The position numbers and the translations under genes are program-made. The notes under the pieces are model-generated. The model saw only the letters and a program-made list of their open reading frames with translations. It had not been told where the DNA came from and ran no database searches. A stretch of DNA of 64,000 bases from Hyphomicrobiales bacterium (GTDB lineage Bacteria > Pseudomonadota > Alphaproteobacteria > Rhizobiales > Rhizobiaceae), in the NCBI GenBank assembly GCA_002401155.1, contig NVSG01000001.1, positions 248,001 through 312,000 of the forward strand, in the 5' to 3' direction. The stretch's first letter is position 1. Every line of letters begins with the position of its first letter. Shown piece after piece: positions 26,071 to 35,427 of the stretch.

Positions 26071-26241
26071 ATGAGTTACCCAGTTATCGGCATCGTCAGT
26101 TTGTTATGGTTTTTCTTTATAATCTTGTTCCGAAATATTTTGGTGGGTATTGGAGTGGGTGAAACTGCTTCGCTGTGGATATCCATACCGCTGGTGCCGG
26201 CAATCCCGTTTTTTCTCTTATATGGGCGATATTTTTTGTAA
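26071..26241 (+). CDS. Small hydrophobic protein (56 residues)
   Basis: The ORF runs ATG to TAA and is preceded by GGAAGGT ten bases upstream. It encodes two hydrophobic stretches: VIGIVSLLWFFFIILF (about residues 5-20) and a second one rich in Ile, Pro, Leu and Phe (about 35-52). They are separated by a short loop containing GVGE. It is probably a two-pass inner-membrane protein. No family recognised. It sits between the divergent IorAB-like operon and the convergent deaminase gene. Confidence 0.5.
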   Translation: MSYPVIGIVSLLWFFFIILFRNILVGIGVGETASLWISIPLVPAIPFFLLYGRYFL

Positions 26242-26279
26242 TTGAGTATCCGGAATTTCAACCGATCACCTTTGGCCAA

Positions 26280-27551
26280 TCATCTTTGAAAGGTGACCTC
26301 ATGCACGGCCCCATCCAAATCTACTTTGGCCACAACCGGCTCGGTTTTGCTAATCACCTTACCACGGCGAATGACGAATAGCCTTGCGGGGCGCAGACGG
26401 ATTGCTTCCAATTCGTCTTTGGCTTGCAGGATAACCATGTCGGCATTGCAGCCAGTTTCCAGCCCGTAGCCTTCCAGATGCATGACTTTGGCCGAGTTCT
26501 CGGTCACGGCCTTGAACATGGATTTCATCTGACTAACACCCGTTAGCTGCCCCACATGCACCGCCATATGAGCCACCTCCAGCATGTCGTGGCTGCCCAT
26601 GGAATACCACGGGTCCATCACGCAATCATGGCCAAGCGCCACGTTAATGCCCATCTCCTGCATCTCTTTAACGCGGGTCATACCGCGCCGTTTGGGATAG
26701 CTATCGTGGCGCCCCTGCAAGGTGATGTTGATCAGCGGATTGGGAATGGCAGTGATTTCAGCTTCCGCAATCAGCGGCAACAGTTTGGATACATAGTAAT
26801 TATCCATGGAATGCATCGATGTGAGATGGGAACCGGCCACCCTGCCCTCAAGCCCAAGGCGCTTTGTCTCATAGGCCAGCGTTTCGATATGGCGCGACAT
26901 AGGATCATCGGTCTCGTCGCAATGCATATCCACCAGCAAGCCGCGCTCCGCAGCAATCTCGCAAAGGGCGGTGACGGAAGCTGCACCATCGGCCATGGTG
27001 CGTTCAAAATGTGGAATTCCGCCAACCACATCAACGCCCATATCAAGCGCACGGGCCAGATTATCGACAGCACCCTTTGAGCGGAAATAACCATCCTGCG
27101 GGAAAGCCACCAATTGCATATCAATCCACGGGGCAATTTCCTTTTTGACCTCCAGCAGCGCTTCCACCGCCATCAGGCTTTCATCGCTGGTATCCACATG
27201 GCTGCGAATGGCCAACGTCCCCTTGGCAATCGACCATTTAGCCAGCGCGTGGGCGCGCTGTTTCAACGCTTCGATGGTGAGATGAGGCTTAAGTTCCCCC
27301 CAAAGCGCAATACCTTCCAGCAGAGTGCCGCTTTCATTGAGACGAGGCATACCGAGCGACAAAGTCGCATCCATGTGGAAATGCGGATCGATAAAAGGCG
27401 GGGTTACCAGATTGCCATCTGCATCGATGGCCTCCAGCGCTTCGCCCTCAACCCTTGGGCCAACATCAACGATTTTCCCATCTTTGATCGCGATGGAAAC
27501 TTGCGTTTTTGCGTCGGCTAATGTGGCGTTTTTAATAAGAAGATCGAACAT
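26280..27551 (-). CDS. Cytosine deaminase-like amidohydrolase
   Basis: The 423-residue metal-dependent hydrolase has PHFHMD near residue 57, DMHCDE near 210, HLTSM near 245 and GHDCVMDPWYSMG near 310. The order and spelling match E. coli CodA-type cytosine deaminases, which turn cytosine into uracil and ammonia. It closes an operon with a BMP-type ABC importer of nucleosides or nucleobases, so salvage or catabolism of an imported base is likely. Related enzymes also act on creatinine, isoguanine or other rings, so the substrate is not certain. ATG follows AGGAA. Confidence 0.85.
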   Translation of the reverse strand: MFDLLIKNATLADAKTQVSIAIKDGKIVDVGPRVEGEALEAIDADGNLVTPPFIDPHFHMDATLSLGMPRLNESGTLLEGIALWGELKPHLTIEALKQRAHALAKWSIAKGTLAIRSHVDTSDESLMAVEALLEVKKEIAPWIDMQLVAFPQDGYFRSKGAVDNLARALDMGVDVVGGIPHFERTMADGAASVTALCEIAAERGLLVDMHCDETDDPMSRHIETLAYETKRLGLEGRVAGSHLTSMHSMDNYYVSKLLPLIAEAEITAIPNPLINITLQGRHDSYPKRRGMTRVKEMQEMGINVALGHDCVMDPWYSMGSHDMLEVAHMAVHVGQLTGVSQMKSMFKAVTENSAKVMHLEGYGLETGCNADMVILQAKDELEAIRLRPARLFVIRRGKVISKTEPVVAKVDLDGAVHEVTFQR

Positions 27552-27559
27552 AATAATTC

Positions 27560-28510
27560 CTAGACCCGTTCGCCGCGCCGGAACGGAACCAGCAAGGCCT
27601 GAGGGTATTTGGCTTTTCGCGCCATGATGATCATCGCGATGATCGACAACACGTAAGGCAACATGAGATAAAATTGATAGGGAATGATGGCAGCACCCGA
27701 AATCTGTTGGGCACGCACCTGAAACGCTTCAAGCCCGGCAAACAGCATCGCGCCCATCAGCGCTTTTCCCGGCCTCCAAGAGGCAAAAATCACCAGCGCC
27801 ACACAAATCCAGCCGCGCCCGTTGATCATGCCAAAGAAGAACGCATCAAAGGCCGACATGGTGATGAACGCACCGCCAATGGCCATCAAAGCGCTGCCGA
27901 CAACCACAGCTCCGGTACGAATAGCCAGAACATCAATGCCCTGCGCTTCAACTGCAACTGGATTCTCACCAGCCATACGAACAGCAAGACCAACCGGTGT
28001 ACGTTGCAAAATGTACCAAACCACCGGCACGGTCAAAAATGCCAGATAGGTCATGGGCGTTTGCGAAAACAGCGCTTCGCCAGCGATTGGTATGTCCGAT
28101 AGATAAGGAATTTTATAGGTCTGAAACGCGGTGATCTTCGGCGGCGTGGAGGCCGAAGGCAACAGCATCCGATAAACGAAATAGCTGAGCGACGAGCCAA
28201 ACAACGTAATACCAATGCCGGTCACATGCTGCGACAGTCCCAGATATACCGTAAATATCGAATGCAGCAGGCCGAAAATCGCACCAACACTGGCGGCAAA
28301 CATCACCCCGCCCCATAAGTCGCCGCCCTGATAAACCCACATCCACCCGGCCATAGCGCCGATGGTCATGATGCCTTCAATGCCGAGGTTTAACACCCCT
28401 GCCCGTTCGCAGATCAATTCCCCCAGCGTGCCAAAAATCAACGGGCTGGCAATGCGGATGGTCGCGGCCCAAAAACCAGTGGTGAGCAGGATTTCAAACA
28501 GTTCCAGCAT
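27560..28510 (-). CDS. ABC transporter permease (nucleoside/nucleobase type), second permease
   Basis: The 316-residue inner-membrane protein has about eight to ten helices. GELICERAGVLNLGIEGIMTIGAM near residues 30-53 is the hallmark of the branched, BMP-associated permeases (YufQ/NupQ-like), and GRGWICVALVIFASWRP near residue 225 is also typical. It starts one base after the first permease ends and is nine bases from the deaminase gene. Confidence 0.9.
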   Translation of the reverse strand: MLELFEILLTTGFWAATIRIASPLIFGTLGELICERAGVLNLGIEGIMTIGAMAGWMWVYQGGDLWGGVMFAASVGAIFGLLHSIFTVYLGLSQHVTGIGITLFGSSLSYFVYRMLLPSASTPPKITAFQTYKIPYLSDIPIAGEALFSQTPMTYLAFLTVPVVWYILQRTPVGLAVRMAGENPVAVEAQGIDVLAIRTGAVVVGSALMAIGGAFITMSAFDAFFFGMINGRGWICVALVIFASWRPGKALMGAMLFAGLEAFQVRAQQISGAAIIPYQFYLMLPYVLSIIAMIIMARKAKYPQALLVPFRRGERV

Positions 28511-28511
28511 A

Positions 28512-29564
28512 TCAGCTTCTCCACTTAATGCGGTATTGGCTGAACATCACCGCAACCAATATGGCCAGCACAGACATGCCAACAATCACATCGGAAATAT
28601 AAGCAGGAATGTTCACAGCTCTACTCATACTGCCGGAACCCACATAGATGCCCGACAGGAACAGGGCTGCAGGCACCACAGCCAGCGGATGTAGGCGCGC
28701 CAGCATGGCAACGGCGATGCCCGTATAACCAAAGCCCGGCGATAGATCGAGGGTGAGATAACCCTTGAGGCCAGCCACTTCGCTAACACCCGCCATACCC
28801 GCCAGACCACCACTGATCATGGCGGTACGGATGATGGTTTTATTGACATTGATGCCGGAGAACGCCGCTGCGATAGCATTTAATCCTGCCGCCTTGATCT
28901 CATAGCCCCAAATGGTGAAACGCATCAGCGCCCAGACAAGGAACGCAGCACCCAATGCAAAATACAGCCCCATATGCAAACGCCCCTTGGCAAAGAGCGG
29001 CGGCAAAATGCCTTCATCTATGACAGATTTTGCCTGCGGCCAGCCCATCGACATCGGATCTTTCCATGGCCCTTCAAGCAGATAACTTACAAACAGCAAT
29101 ATGATAAAGTTGAGCAGAAGCGTGGTAACAACCTCATCCACTTTCATATGGGTTTTCAAAAGCACCGGCAGGATCAAGATCACGCCACCAGCAATAGCTC
29201 CCACCAGCATCAAAAACGGGATCATCAAAACCGGAGGCAAGGTCACCAATCCGGAGCCAAAATAGGTAGCAGCCAGTGCGCCGCAATAAAGTTGCCCCTC
29301 GGCACCGATATTATAAAACTTGGCTTTAAAGGCCACAGCGACCGCAAGACCGGTGAAAATCAGAGGTATAGAACGGGTGATGGTCTCATTCAGCGCAAAC
29401 CGCGAACCAACAGCTCCCTTGAACAACAGTTGATAGGATTCAATCACCGGCGCACCAGCCCAGACGATCAGAACAGCGCAAATGGCAAGGGTGGCAAATA
29501 CGGCAAAAACCGGGGCAAAACCCACCCGCCATGCGGACATATGTTCGCGGGGTTCAATTTGCAT
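28512..29564 (-). CDS. ABC transporter permease (nucleoside/nucleobase type), first permease
   Basis: The 350-residue membrane subunit has KAKFYNIGAEGQLYCGALAA near residue 85, the paired motif of YufP/NupP-like permeases in BMP-dependent importers. Many Gly/Ala-rich helices follow. Its start overlaps the end of the ATPase gene by 11 bases, a sign of coupled translation. It forms the channel with the second permease. Confidence 0.9.
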   Translation of the reverse strand: MQIEPREHMSAWRVGFAPVFAVFATLAICAVLIVWAGAPVIESYQLLFKGAVGSRFALNETITRSIPLIFTGLAVAVAFKAKFYNIGAEGQLYCGALAATYFGSGLVTLPPVLMIPFLMLVGAIAGGVILILPVLLKTHMKVDEVVTTLLLNFIILLFVSYLLEGPWKDPMSMGWPQAKSVIDEGILPPLFAKGRLHMGLYFALGAAFLVWALMRFTIWGYEIKAAGLNAIAAAFSGINVNKTIIRTAMISGGLAGMAGVSEVAGLKGYLTLDLSPGFGYTGIAVAMLARLHPLAVVPAALFLSGIYVGSGSMSRAVNIPAYISDVIVGMSVLAILVAVMFSQYRIKWRS

Positions 29565-31089
29565 TAGCCATGCTCCGCTGCTCTTGAATAAAATCCCCAG
29601 CCATCATCAGACCGATTTCAGCGATGGTTTTGGAGCCAATCTCAAAACTCGGGCTGAGATGCCCGTCACACATCACCGCAACCCGGTCGCAAAAGGACAG
29701 CAACTCATCAAGGTCTTCCGATATCAGCAAGATACCCGCGCCACGTTCACGCGCAGCCAACAACTGAGTTTGCACATAGGCGATCGCGCCCTCATCCAAC
29801 CCGCGAACCGGTTGATTGGCAAGAATGAATTTCGGTTCAGCAGATAACGCACGGGCCAGTATCAACTTCTGGATATTACCACCAGATAGCAATCCGGTTT
29901 GCGCCAAAGGCCCATCGCAGCGCACGTCAAATTGTTTGATAAGCAGTTCCGCTTGCTTGATCGCATTTGGCTTGCTGATGATAGAATTGAATTTCGAGAT
30001 ATTCTCGCTGCGAAGGCTCTCGGAAATGACGTTCTCCCAAATTGCCATTTCCCCGATCACACCGGTAGTGTTGCGGTTTTCAGGAATACGCCCCACACCC
30101 TTTTCAATAATCTGCGCCGCTGAAAACTTCTGCATTTTCTCGCCAAGCAATTCAACCCAGCCAGCTTCTGCATCAACTAGCCCGGATAGAAGATCGGCCA
30201 ACACGCTCTGGCCATTACCCGCAACGCCAGCAATACCGAGAATTTCATGTTCGCGAACGCTCATATCAATGTCTTTTAGAAGCGGCTCGGCGGACGGACC
30301 CGCCACACAAATTTGATTGAGCGTCAGAACAGGCTTGCCCGGAGAAAACGCTGTCAATTTAGGCCGAACAACTTTTTCCCCAACCATGGTTTCAGCCAGA
30401 GAATTTCGATCGGCATCTTTCACATCAACGGTGGCAACAATTGCCCCACGGCGTAAAACCGCCACCCTATCCGCATTGGCCAGAATTTCGTGTAATTTGT
30501 GGGAAATGAAAATGATCGCCAATCCCTTGGCCGTCAAACTTTTGAGAGTAACGAATAAGTCGTCACTCTCCTGCGGAGTCAGAACAGCCGTTGGCTCGTC
30601 CAAAATCAAAATTTTTGCATCACGGTAGAGCGCCTTGAGAATTTCCACCCTCTGCTTCTCACCAACCGACAAAGTACCAACTTCCGCATCAGGATCAGCG
30701 ATCAGGCCAAACTCTTCCGACATCTGCACCAGCTTTGCCCGCGCCTGCGTCATATTGCTTTTGAGTGACCACAACGACTGGGTTCCAAGGATGATATTTT
30801 CCAGCACGCTCAAATTATCGGCCAGAGTAAAATGCTGATGCACCATGCCGATACCAGCAGCAATTGCCGCCTCCGGCTGACCGGGAACCAATCGTTCGCC
30901 AGCTATTCTAATCTCGCCCTCATCGGCCACATAGTGGCCGAAAAGGATATTCATCAAGGTTGTTTTACCAGCACCATTCTCGCCCAACAAAGCAAGCACC
31001 TCGCCTTCTTCCAAAGAGAGCGAGATATCATCATTGGCCACCAAAGCACCAAAGCGCTTTGTGATGTGGCTGAGTTCAAGAACCGGCAT
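29554..31089 (-). CDS. ABC transporter ATP-binding protein with two ABC domains (nucleoside/nucleobase type)
   Basis: The 511-residue ATPase has two cassettes. The first has Walker A GENGAGKTT near residue 36, signature LSVGEKQRVEIL near 140 and Walker B ILILDEPTAVL near 160. The second has a degenerate Walker A (GVAGNGQSVLADLL) and signature LLSGGNIQKLILAR near 400. One intact plus one degenerate site is usual for YufO/NupO-like ATPases of BMP-dependent importers. It is the second gene of the operon, eight bases after the receptor gene. Confidence 0.93.
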   Translation of the reverse strand: MPVLELSHITKRFGALVANDDISLSLEEGEVLALLGENGAGKTTLMNILFGHYVADEGEIRIAGERLVPGQPEAAIAAGIGMVHQHFTLADNLSVLENIILGTQSLWSLKSNMTQARAKLVQMSEEFGLIADPDAEVGTLSVGEKQRVEILKALYRDAKILILDEPTAVLTPQESDDLFVTLKSLTAKGLAIIFISHKLHEILANADRVAVLRRGAIVATVDVKDADRNSLAETMVGEKVVRPKLTAFSPGKPVLTLNQICVAGPSAEPLLKDIDMSVREHEILGIAGVAGNGQSVLADLLSGLVDAEAGWVELLGEKMQKFSAAQIIEKGVGRIPENRNTTGVIGEMAIWENVISESLRSENISKFNSIISKPNAIKQAELLIKQFDVRCDGPLAQTGLLSGGNIQKLILARALSAEPKFILANQPVRGLDEGAIAYVQTQLLAARERGAGILLISEDLDELLSFCDRVAVMCDGHLSPSFEIGSKTIAEIGLMMAGDFIQEQRSMANAN

Positions 31090-31097
31090 AACAAAAC

Positions 31098-32105
31098 CTA
31101 GTAAGTGGATTTAGGTTCTTCGTCGTTGATTTCAACCACATAGGCACCTGAGAGAATATCAGCTTTGATTTTCTCAACGGAAGCTTTTGCATCAGCCGGA
31201 ATTTTGCTGTCAAACTCATAATAAGGCGAAAGACTAGCCCCGCCTTTTTGCATCATGGTCCATTCCTTGTAGTTTTCAGCAGCAAACGTACCCGCTTTAA
31301 CCTGCGCAATCGCGTTATTGATAGCGCTTTCCATATGCCAAAGGGCAGAAGCAACCACAACGTCTTTGCCGTTTTCTTCCTTGTTCATGTCATTCACATT
31401 GCCGAATGCCAAAATGCCTTTTTCGCGTGCCGCATCCACAACGCCTGCGCGTTCTGCATAAAGGATATCAACACCGGCTTCGACCTGCGCGAAAGCAGCT
31501 TCTTTAGCTTTTGGCGGATCATACCATGAGCCGATGAAGTTGACCTTGAACTGCACATCGGGATTAACCGATTTCGCACCATTGATGAACGCATGGAACA
31601 GACGGTTCACTTCGCCAATCGGATAGCCGCCCACAAGACCAATTTTATTGGTTTTAGTCATGGAACCGGCAAGAATACCCATCAAATAGCAAGGTTCGTG
31701 GATGAAATTGTCAAAAACCGAGAAGTTTTTGCCGTGTTTATCGAACGGATCGCCCATGAGGAAAGCAATCTCTGGATATTCATCGGCAACTTTGCGGGCT
31801 TCTTTTGAGATACCAAATGCTTCGCCAACAATCAGCTTCACGCCGCTCTCGCAATATTCGCGCAAAACGCGGATATAATCAGTGTTGGATACCTTTTCCG
31901 AAAACACATATTCGATCTCTCCAGCATCCTTTGAAGCAACCAGCGCCTGATGCAGTCTTGCATCCCATTTTTGCTGGATTGGCTGGGTGTAAATGCCCGC
32001 AACTTTAATGGTCGCGGCATGGGCTCCAGACACGCCAAGCGCCATAGCGCCCGCACCTGTTGCAGCGAGAATATTGAAATTTCTTCTGGTTAATTTGTTC
32101 GTCAT
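31098..32105 (-). CDS. BMP-family periplasmic substrate-binding protein
   Basis: The 335-residue receptor has an N-terminal export signal with twin arginines (KLTRRNFNILAATGAGAMAL) ending at AHA-ATIKVA near residue 30. The mature part looks like Bmp/PnrA nucleoside receptors: VAGIYTQPIQQKWD at the start and GLVGGYPIGEVNRLFHAFINGA in the middle. It should bring a nucleoside or base to the ABC importer encoded downstream. ATG 32105 is chosen because GGAG precedes it by six bases; a TTG 18 bases upstream would bury that site. It is the first gene of a five-gene operon. Confidence 0.92.
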   Translation of the reverse strand: MTNKLTRRNFNILAATGAGAMALGVSGAHAATIKVAGIYTQPIQQKWDARLHQALVASKDAGEIEYVFSEKVSNTDYIRVLREYCESGVKLIVGEAFGISKEARKVADEYPEIAFLMGDPFDKHGKNFSVFDNFIHEPCYLMGILAGSMTKTNKIGLVGGYPIGEVNRLFHAFINGAKSVNPDVQFKVNFIGSWYDPPKAKEAAFAQVEAGVDILYAERAGVVDAAREKGILAFGNVNDMNKEENGKDVVVASALWHMESAINNAIAQVKAGTFAAENYKEWTMMQKGGASLSPYYEFDSKIPADAKASVEKIKADILSGAYVVEINDEEPKSTY

Positions 32106-32416
32106 TGATATCTCCTGTGCCAACTAAACATGATTATTTTTGGCTGAATTTCAGCCAGCACAGACACCATACACAGATAATGAATGATGGGAAATCCAAA
32201 CAAACATGCGCCGAACATGCCTTGTGGGTTGTTTGTCATCACACACCGGAGAACTTATGAGAGCTTAATACCCATCCTAAAGATTTGGAAAAGTCTTGCT
32301 AAAATTACGGTTAGTAATACCCATAATATTATTCAATTTCAGTCTTAATTAGACCCTCAACAAGCAACGGCCATCAAGTAAATAACTTGAACGGCGTTTT
32401 ATTCGATTGAAAAGCT
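32106..32416. promoter_or_regulatory. Upstream region of the nucleobase importer operon with a 17-bp palindrome
   Basis: TGGCTGAA-T-TTCAGCCA (32141-32157) is a perfect eight-base inverted repeat around one central base, about 36 bases before the receptor start codon. This is a good operator candidate for repression or induction by a purine- or pyrimidine-responsive regulator. The remaining part up to 32416 is AT-rich with no further clear signal. Confidence 0.55.
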
Positions 32417-32926
32417 CTATCGAACTTTGGCAAATAGTTCCGCATATTTGGAATTGACCGCCACCGACACCTGCAAGGCTACGTGACGGTTTCTTGAAAT
32501 AAATAGCTGCATTGCGATAGCCATCGCAAATTCCCCGATAATCAGACCCGCAAAAATTGCAGTCGAGATCGCAAACGTTATGAACAGCCCACTATTTGCC
32601 AGACCGAGCATTTGTGTTGCATTGGCACCGGCATGGAAAGCGATCCAAAGCAACGATGCTGCAAGCGAAACACCCGCCAACGGATAGAATTTGGTGCCAG
32701 CACCGACCTTGTCCGGCCTGAAGATTGCTGCCAGTACATAGGAAAGGGATAGAGCAAACACCAAAACTGTTACAAAGCTCAGCCCCGGGGAAATAACGAT
32801 CATCGCCGCGCAGAAAATAGCTGATACCAAAATCCAGATTGGTCGGCGTTTTGATAGAATATCACCTACTCCCACGCTGGATATGGATGTATTTTCTATC
32901 GTGTTATTCTGGCTATAAGCTGTCAT
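32417..32926 (-). CDS. Membrane protein of unknown function
   Basis: I do not recognise this 169-residue protein. After a polar Ser/Asn-rich start of about 30 residues it has four to five hydrophobic helices (IWILVSAIFCAAMIVISPGL, VTVLVFALSLSYVLAAIF, a Leu/Ala-rich one, and FITFAISTAIFAGLIIGEFAM). It ends with a basic tail. ATG 32926 is chosen over a TTG at 32947. It may be transcribed alone; its upstream neighbour on the same strand is the SDR gene, 106 bp away. Confidence 0.6.
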   Translation of the reverse strand: MTAYSQNNTIENTSISSVGVGDILSKRRPIWILVSAIFCAAMIVISPGLSFVTVLVFALSLSYVLAAIFRPDKVGAGTKFYPLAGVSLAASLLWIAFHAGANATQMLGLANSGLFITFAISTAIFAGLIIGEFAMAIAMQLFISRNRHVALQVSVAVNSKYAELFAKVR

Positions 32927-33032
32927 GTTCCCAGTCCATTTTCTCAAACATTATGCGCATTTTATAACGCAGAGACCTGAATATTCAGATAAACAGCTTG
33001 GTTCTTAAACCTTGATAACAAACGATAAAATT

Positions 33033-33842
33033 CTAATCAAACGCCCCAATAATACGAGCATGACGCTCTTCCAGCCACTGTTTGGTCTCTGGGTGGGTAA
33101 ATATGTAGAATTTGTCATTCAATATCGCCTGCACCACATGTGCTCCGATTTCATGGGGTTGGGTGCTGTCCTTGATGATATCACCCATAAAATGATTTTC
33201 AGGGCGAACATACGGGCCACCGAAACGTTCAGGACGACTACGCTCGGCCAAGTGAAAGCCTGAATCAACCGCAGCAGGTGCCAGAACAGATACGCCGATA
33301 TTGCTATCAGCCAATTCGTTCTGCAATCCTTCAGTCAAGGCAAGAGCTGCAAATTTGGTCATGGAATAGGCCCCGGTCAAAAAGCCCGCATTCACCTGAA
33401 ACCCACCAATTGAAGCGGTGTTGACGATGTGGGCAGGCTTTCCCAGTTCAAGCAGGCGCGGTACGAAGGTTTGAATGCCATGAATAATACCGTAAATATT
33501 AACGCCAATCACCCAATCCCAATCCGCAGTTTTGATTTCGTGCATCGGAACACCATGCATGGCAACACCTGCATTGTTACAAACGATGGAAACGGCGCCC
33601 AATGCGCTTTCAAGCTTATCGGCAGCAGCCTCGGTAGCAGCGGCGTCCGAAACATCCGCCTCAATAGCGATCGCTTGTCCGCCTTTTTCTTCAATCAGAG
33701 CAACCGTTTGAATAGCATCCGCTTCAAGGATATCAACAACTCCCACACGAACCCCAAGTTCCGCCAAATTCATCGCAATTCCGCGACCAATACCCGATCC
33801 ACCACCAGAAACATAAGCCACGGCTCCAGACTCAATCTTCAT
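33033..33842 (-). CDS. Short-chain dehydrogenase/reductase
   Basis: The 269-residue NAD(P)-dependent oxidoreductase has SGGGSGIGRGIA near residue 14 as cofactor motif, NNAGVAMHG near 92 and YSMTKFA near 160 as the Tyr-x-x-x-Lys active site. VGVVDI with an Asp at the end of the second strand suggests NAD preference. Substrate unknown. Single gene with a GAGGGTGA ribosome region. Confidence 0.88.
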   Translation of the reverse strand: MKIESGAVAYVSGGGSGIGRGIAMNLAELGVRVGVVDILEADAIQTVALIEEKGGQAIAIEADVSDAAATEAAADKLESALGAVSIVCNNAGVAMHGVPMHEIKTADWDWVIGVNIYGIIHGIQTFVPRLLELGKPAHIVNTASIGGFQVNAGFLTGAYSMTKFAALALTEGLQNELADSNIGVSVLAPAAVDSGFHLAERSRPERFGGPYVRPENHFMGDIIKDSTQPHEIGAHVVQAILNDKFYIFTHPETKQWLEERHARIIGAFD

Positions 33843-34081
33843 TTCACCCTCTCAGCACAACAATGCGCGATTTCATTTTATAAGATAGTTTACATATTAA
33901 TTATATGAAGATGCAAATCAACAGGCAATCCAGAATGGATCATCACCAGCCTGCAATTTCATACGAATATCGCGTCATAAACATCTATTGCCAGAACTGA
34001 AAATGATTGTAATGTGGCAGCAAGTTTCGTTTTGAATCGGAACTAAACCCCAATATTTTTTAAAAAACAGATCGGTTATAA

Positions 34082-34327
34082 ATGCACACATTTCGTCTGT
34101 CCGACCACGAACAAAAACTAAAATGGATTGCTTTGGTTCTGGGCGTCATAAGCGCCATCGGCATCATCCAAAACTGGTATCCCTACACGATGTTTTTGAG
34201 CCTGCCATTTTGTTTGATTTGGGTCTATTGCGCATGGCTGCATACGGAACGACAACTGAAATACATCAACATCTTATTCAGTGTTTTATATACCTACGGC
34301 ATAGCCCGGTATTTTCTATTTGAATAG
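34082..34327 (+). CDS. Small membrane protein (81 residues) of unknown function
   Basis: Three hydrophobic segments are seen: IALVLGVISAIGII (about 16-29), TMFLSLPFCLIWVYCAWL (about 36-53) and INILFSVLYTYGIARYF (about 62-78), with basic residues between them. Coding character is good, with many aromatic residues at membrane borders. The ribosome site is weak. No family recognised; convergent with the EamA gene. Confidence 0.6.
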   Translation: MHTFRLSDHEQKLKWIALVLGVISAIGIIQNWYPYTMFLSLPFCLIWVYCAWLHTERQLKYINILFSVLYTYGIARYFLFE

Positions 34328-34371
34328 AAATTGCGAAATGCCAGAAGGCCTTGCCGCTGGATAACAGACGT

Positions 34372-35283
34372 TCAACCCGTTGTGGATTTTGTATCAGGAG
34401 CGGACTTAAGTATCGGCGGTGATTGTCCGAATTTTTTCGCGCCGATGACACACGCAATCACCGCAACACTGACAGCCACCATGGACATGCTAACCTCTTC
34501 GTCAAGCAAGGTTGCGGCCAACATCAAACCCATAAAAGGCTGCAACAATTGAAGTTGCCCAACGGCAGCAATTCCCCCCTGCGCCAACCCACGATACCAG
34601 AACACAAAGCCGATAAGCATGCTGAACAAAGATACATAGGCAAGCGCCATCCATGCAGGTCGACTAACGTCTGCAAAACTTGCGGGCATCATATATATCG
34701 CCAGGGGCACGATTACCGGCAGGGACAGAACAAGTGCCCATGAGATGACCTGCCAGCCCCCAAGTTTTCGCGACAGCTTCCCGCCCTCTGCATAACCCAA
34801 GCCGCAGATGATAATAGCAGCAAACATGAGCATATCCCCTGTCCACGACGCCGATAAATCTTGCGTCAGAGCAAACCCGGCAACAAGAACACTGCCCACA
34901 ACCGAAAACACCCAGAAAGCTGGACGTAGACGATCGCCGCCACGAAGCACACCAAAAATTGCAGTCGAAAGCGGCAATAGCCCGATGAAAACAATTGAGT
35001 GAGCCGAGGTGATATGTTGCAAAGCCAATGCCGTTAGCAACGGAAAGCCGACCACAACCCCAAGCGCCACAATAAACAACGAGGTAAGATCACTTCGTTC
35101 CGGACGCCTTTGGGGAAGAAGGACAAGAAGAGCCGCCGCCACAACACCCGCGATCACAGCGCGCGCAATCGTCAGAAAAACAGGATCAAAGTCCGCGACG
35201 GCCATCCGCGTCGCTGGCAGCGAACCACTGAAAATTGCAACGCCAATAAAACCGTAAACCCAGCCACTTTTTGCCTCAGTCAT
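34372..35283 (-). CDS. EamA-domain (DMT superfamily) exporter
   Basis: The 303-residue protein has ten predicted helices in two EamA repeats, with FIGVAIFSGSLPATRMAV at the start and FVFWYRGLAQGGIAAVGQLQ near residue 235 as the second-repeat signature. Such proteins export amino acids or other small metabolites. ATG follows AAGGAG. It lies on the same strand as, and downstream of, a PCMT-like gene, near a MocR regulator; EamA exporters are often controlled by MocR proteins. An inverted repeat lies in its promoter region. Confidence 0.87.
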   Translation of the reverse strand: MTEAKSGWVYGFIGVAIFSGSLPATRMAVADFDPVFLTIARAVIAGVVAAALLVLLPQRRPERSDLTSLFIVALGVVVGFPLLTALALQHITSAHSIVFIGLLPLSTAIFGVLRGGDRLRPAFWVFSVVGSVLVAGFALTQDLSASWTGDMLMFAAIIICGLGYAEGGKLSRKLGGWQVISWALVLSLPVIVPLAIYMMPASFADVSRPAWMALAYVSLFSMLIGFVFWYRGLAQGGIAAVGQLQLLQPFMGLMLAATLLDEEVSMSMVAVSVAVIACVIGAKKFGQSPPILKSAPDTKSTTG

Positions 35284-35357
35284 CCCGAACTCCTTTTCAG
35301 AAGCAATATGATTGAGGCATGCAATTGCTCCAGAGACAATTCAATGCAGCGGGGATA

Positions 35358-35387
35358 AACTGTAATGGCCTGATGAACAGTACAGTT
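35358..35387 (-). promoter_or_regulatory. Candidate operator upstream of the EamA exporter gene
   Basis: AACTGTA (35358-35364) and TACAGTT (35381-35387) are a perfect seven-base inverted repeat with a 16-base spacer. The right arm lies in CAGTACAGTT, close to the CAGTACAAT arm of the palindrome upstream of the mocR gene, so the same regulator could bind. Confidence 0.4.
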
Positions 35388-35427
35388 AAATTTCATTGTC
35401 GTGCGGAACACAGAAAGTTTTGACAAT

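Noticed and set aside
26076-26279. 67-codon minus-strand frame
   Set aside because: It is antisense to the better-supported small membrane protein at 26071-26241 and is very Lys-rich in an AT-rich region, as expected by chance.
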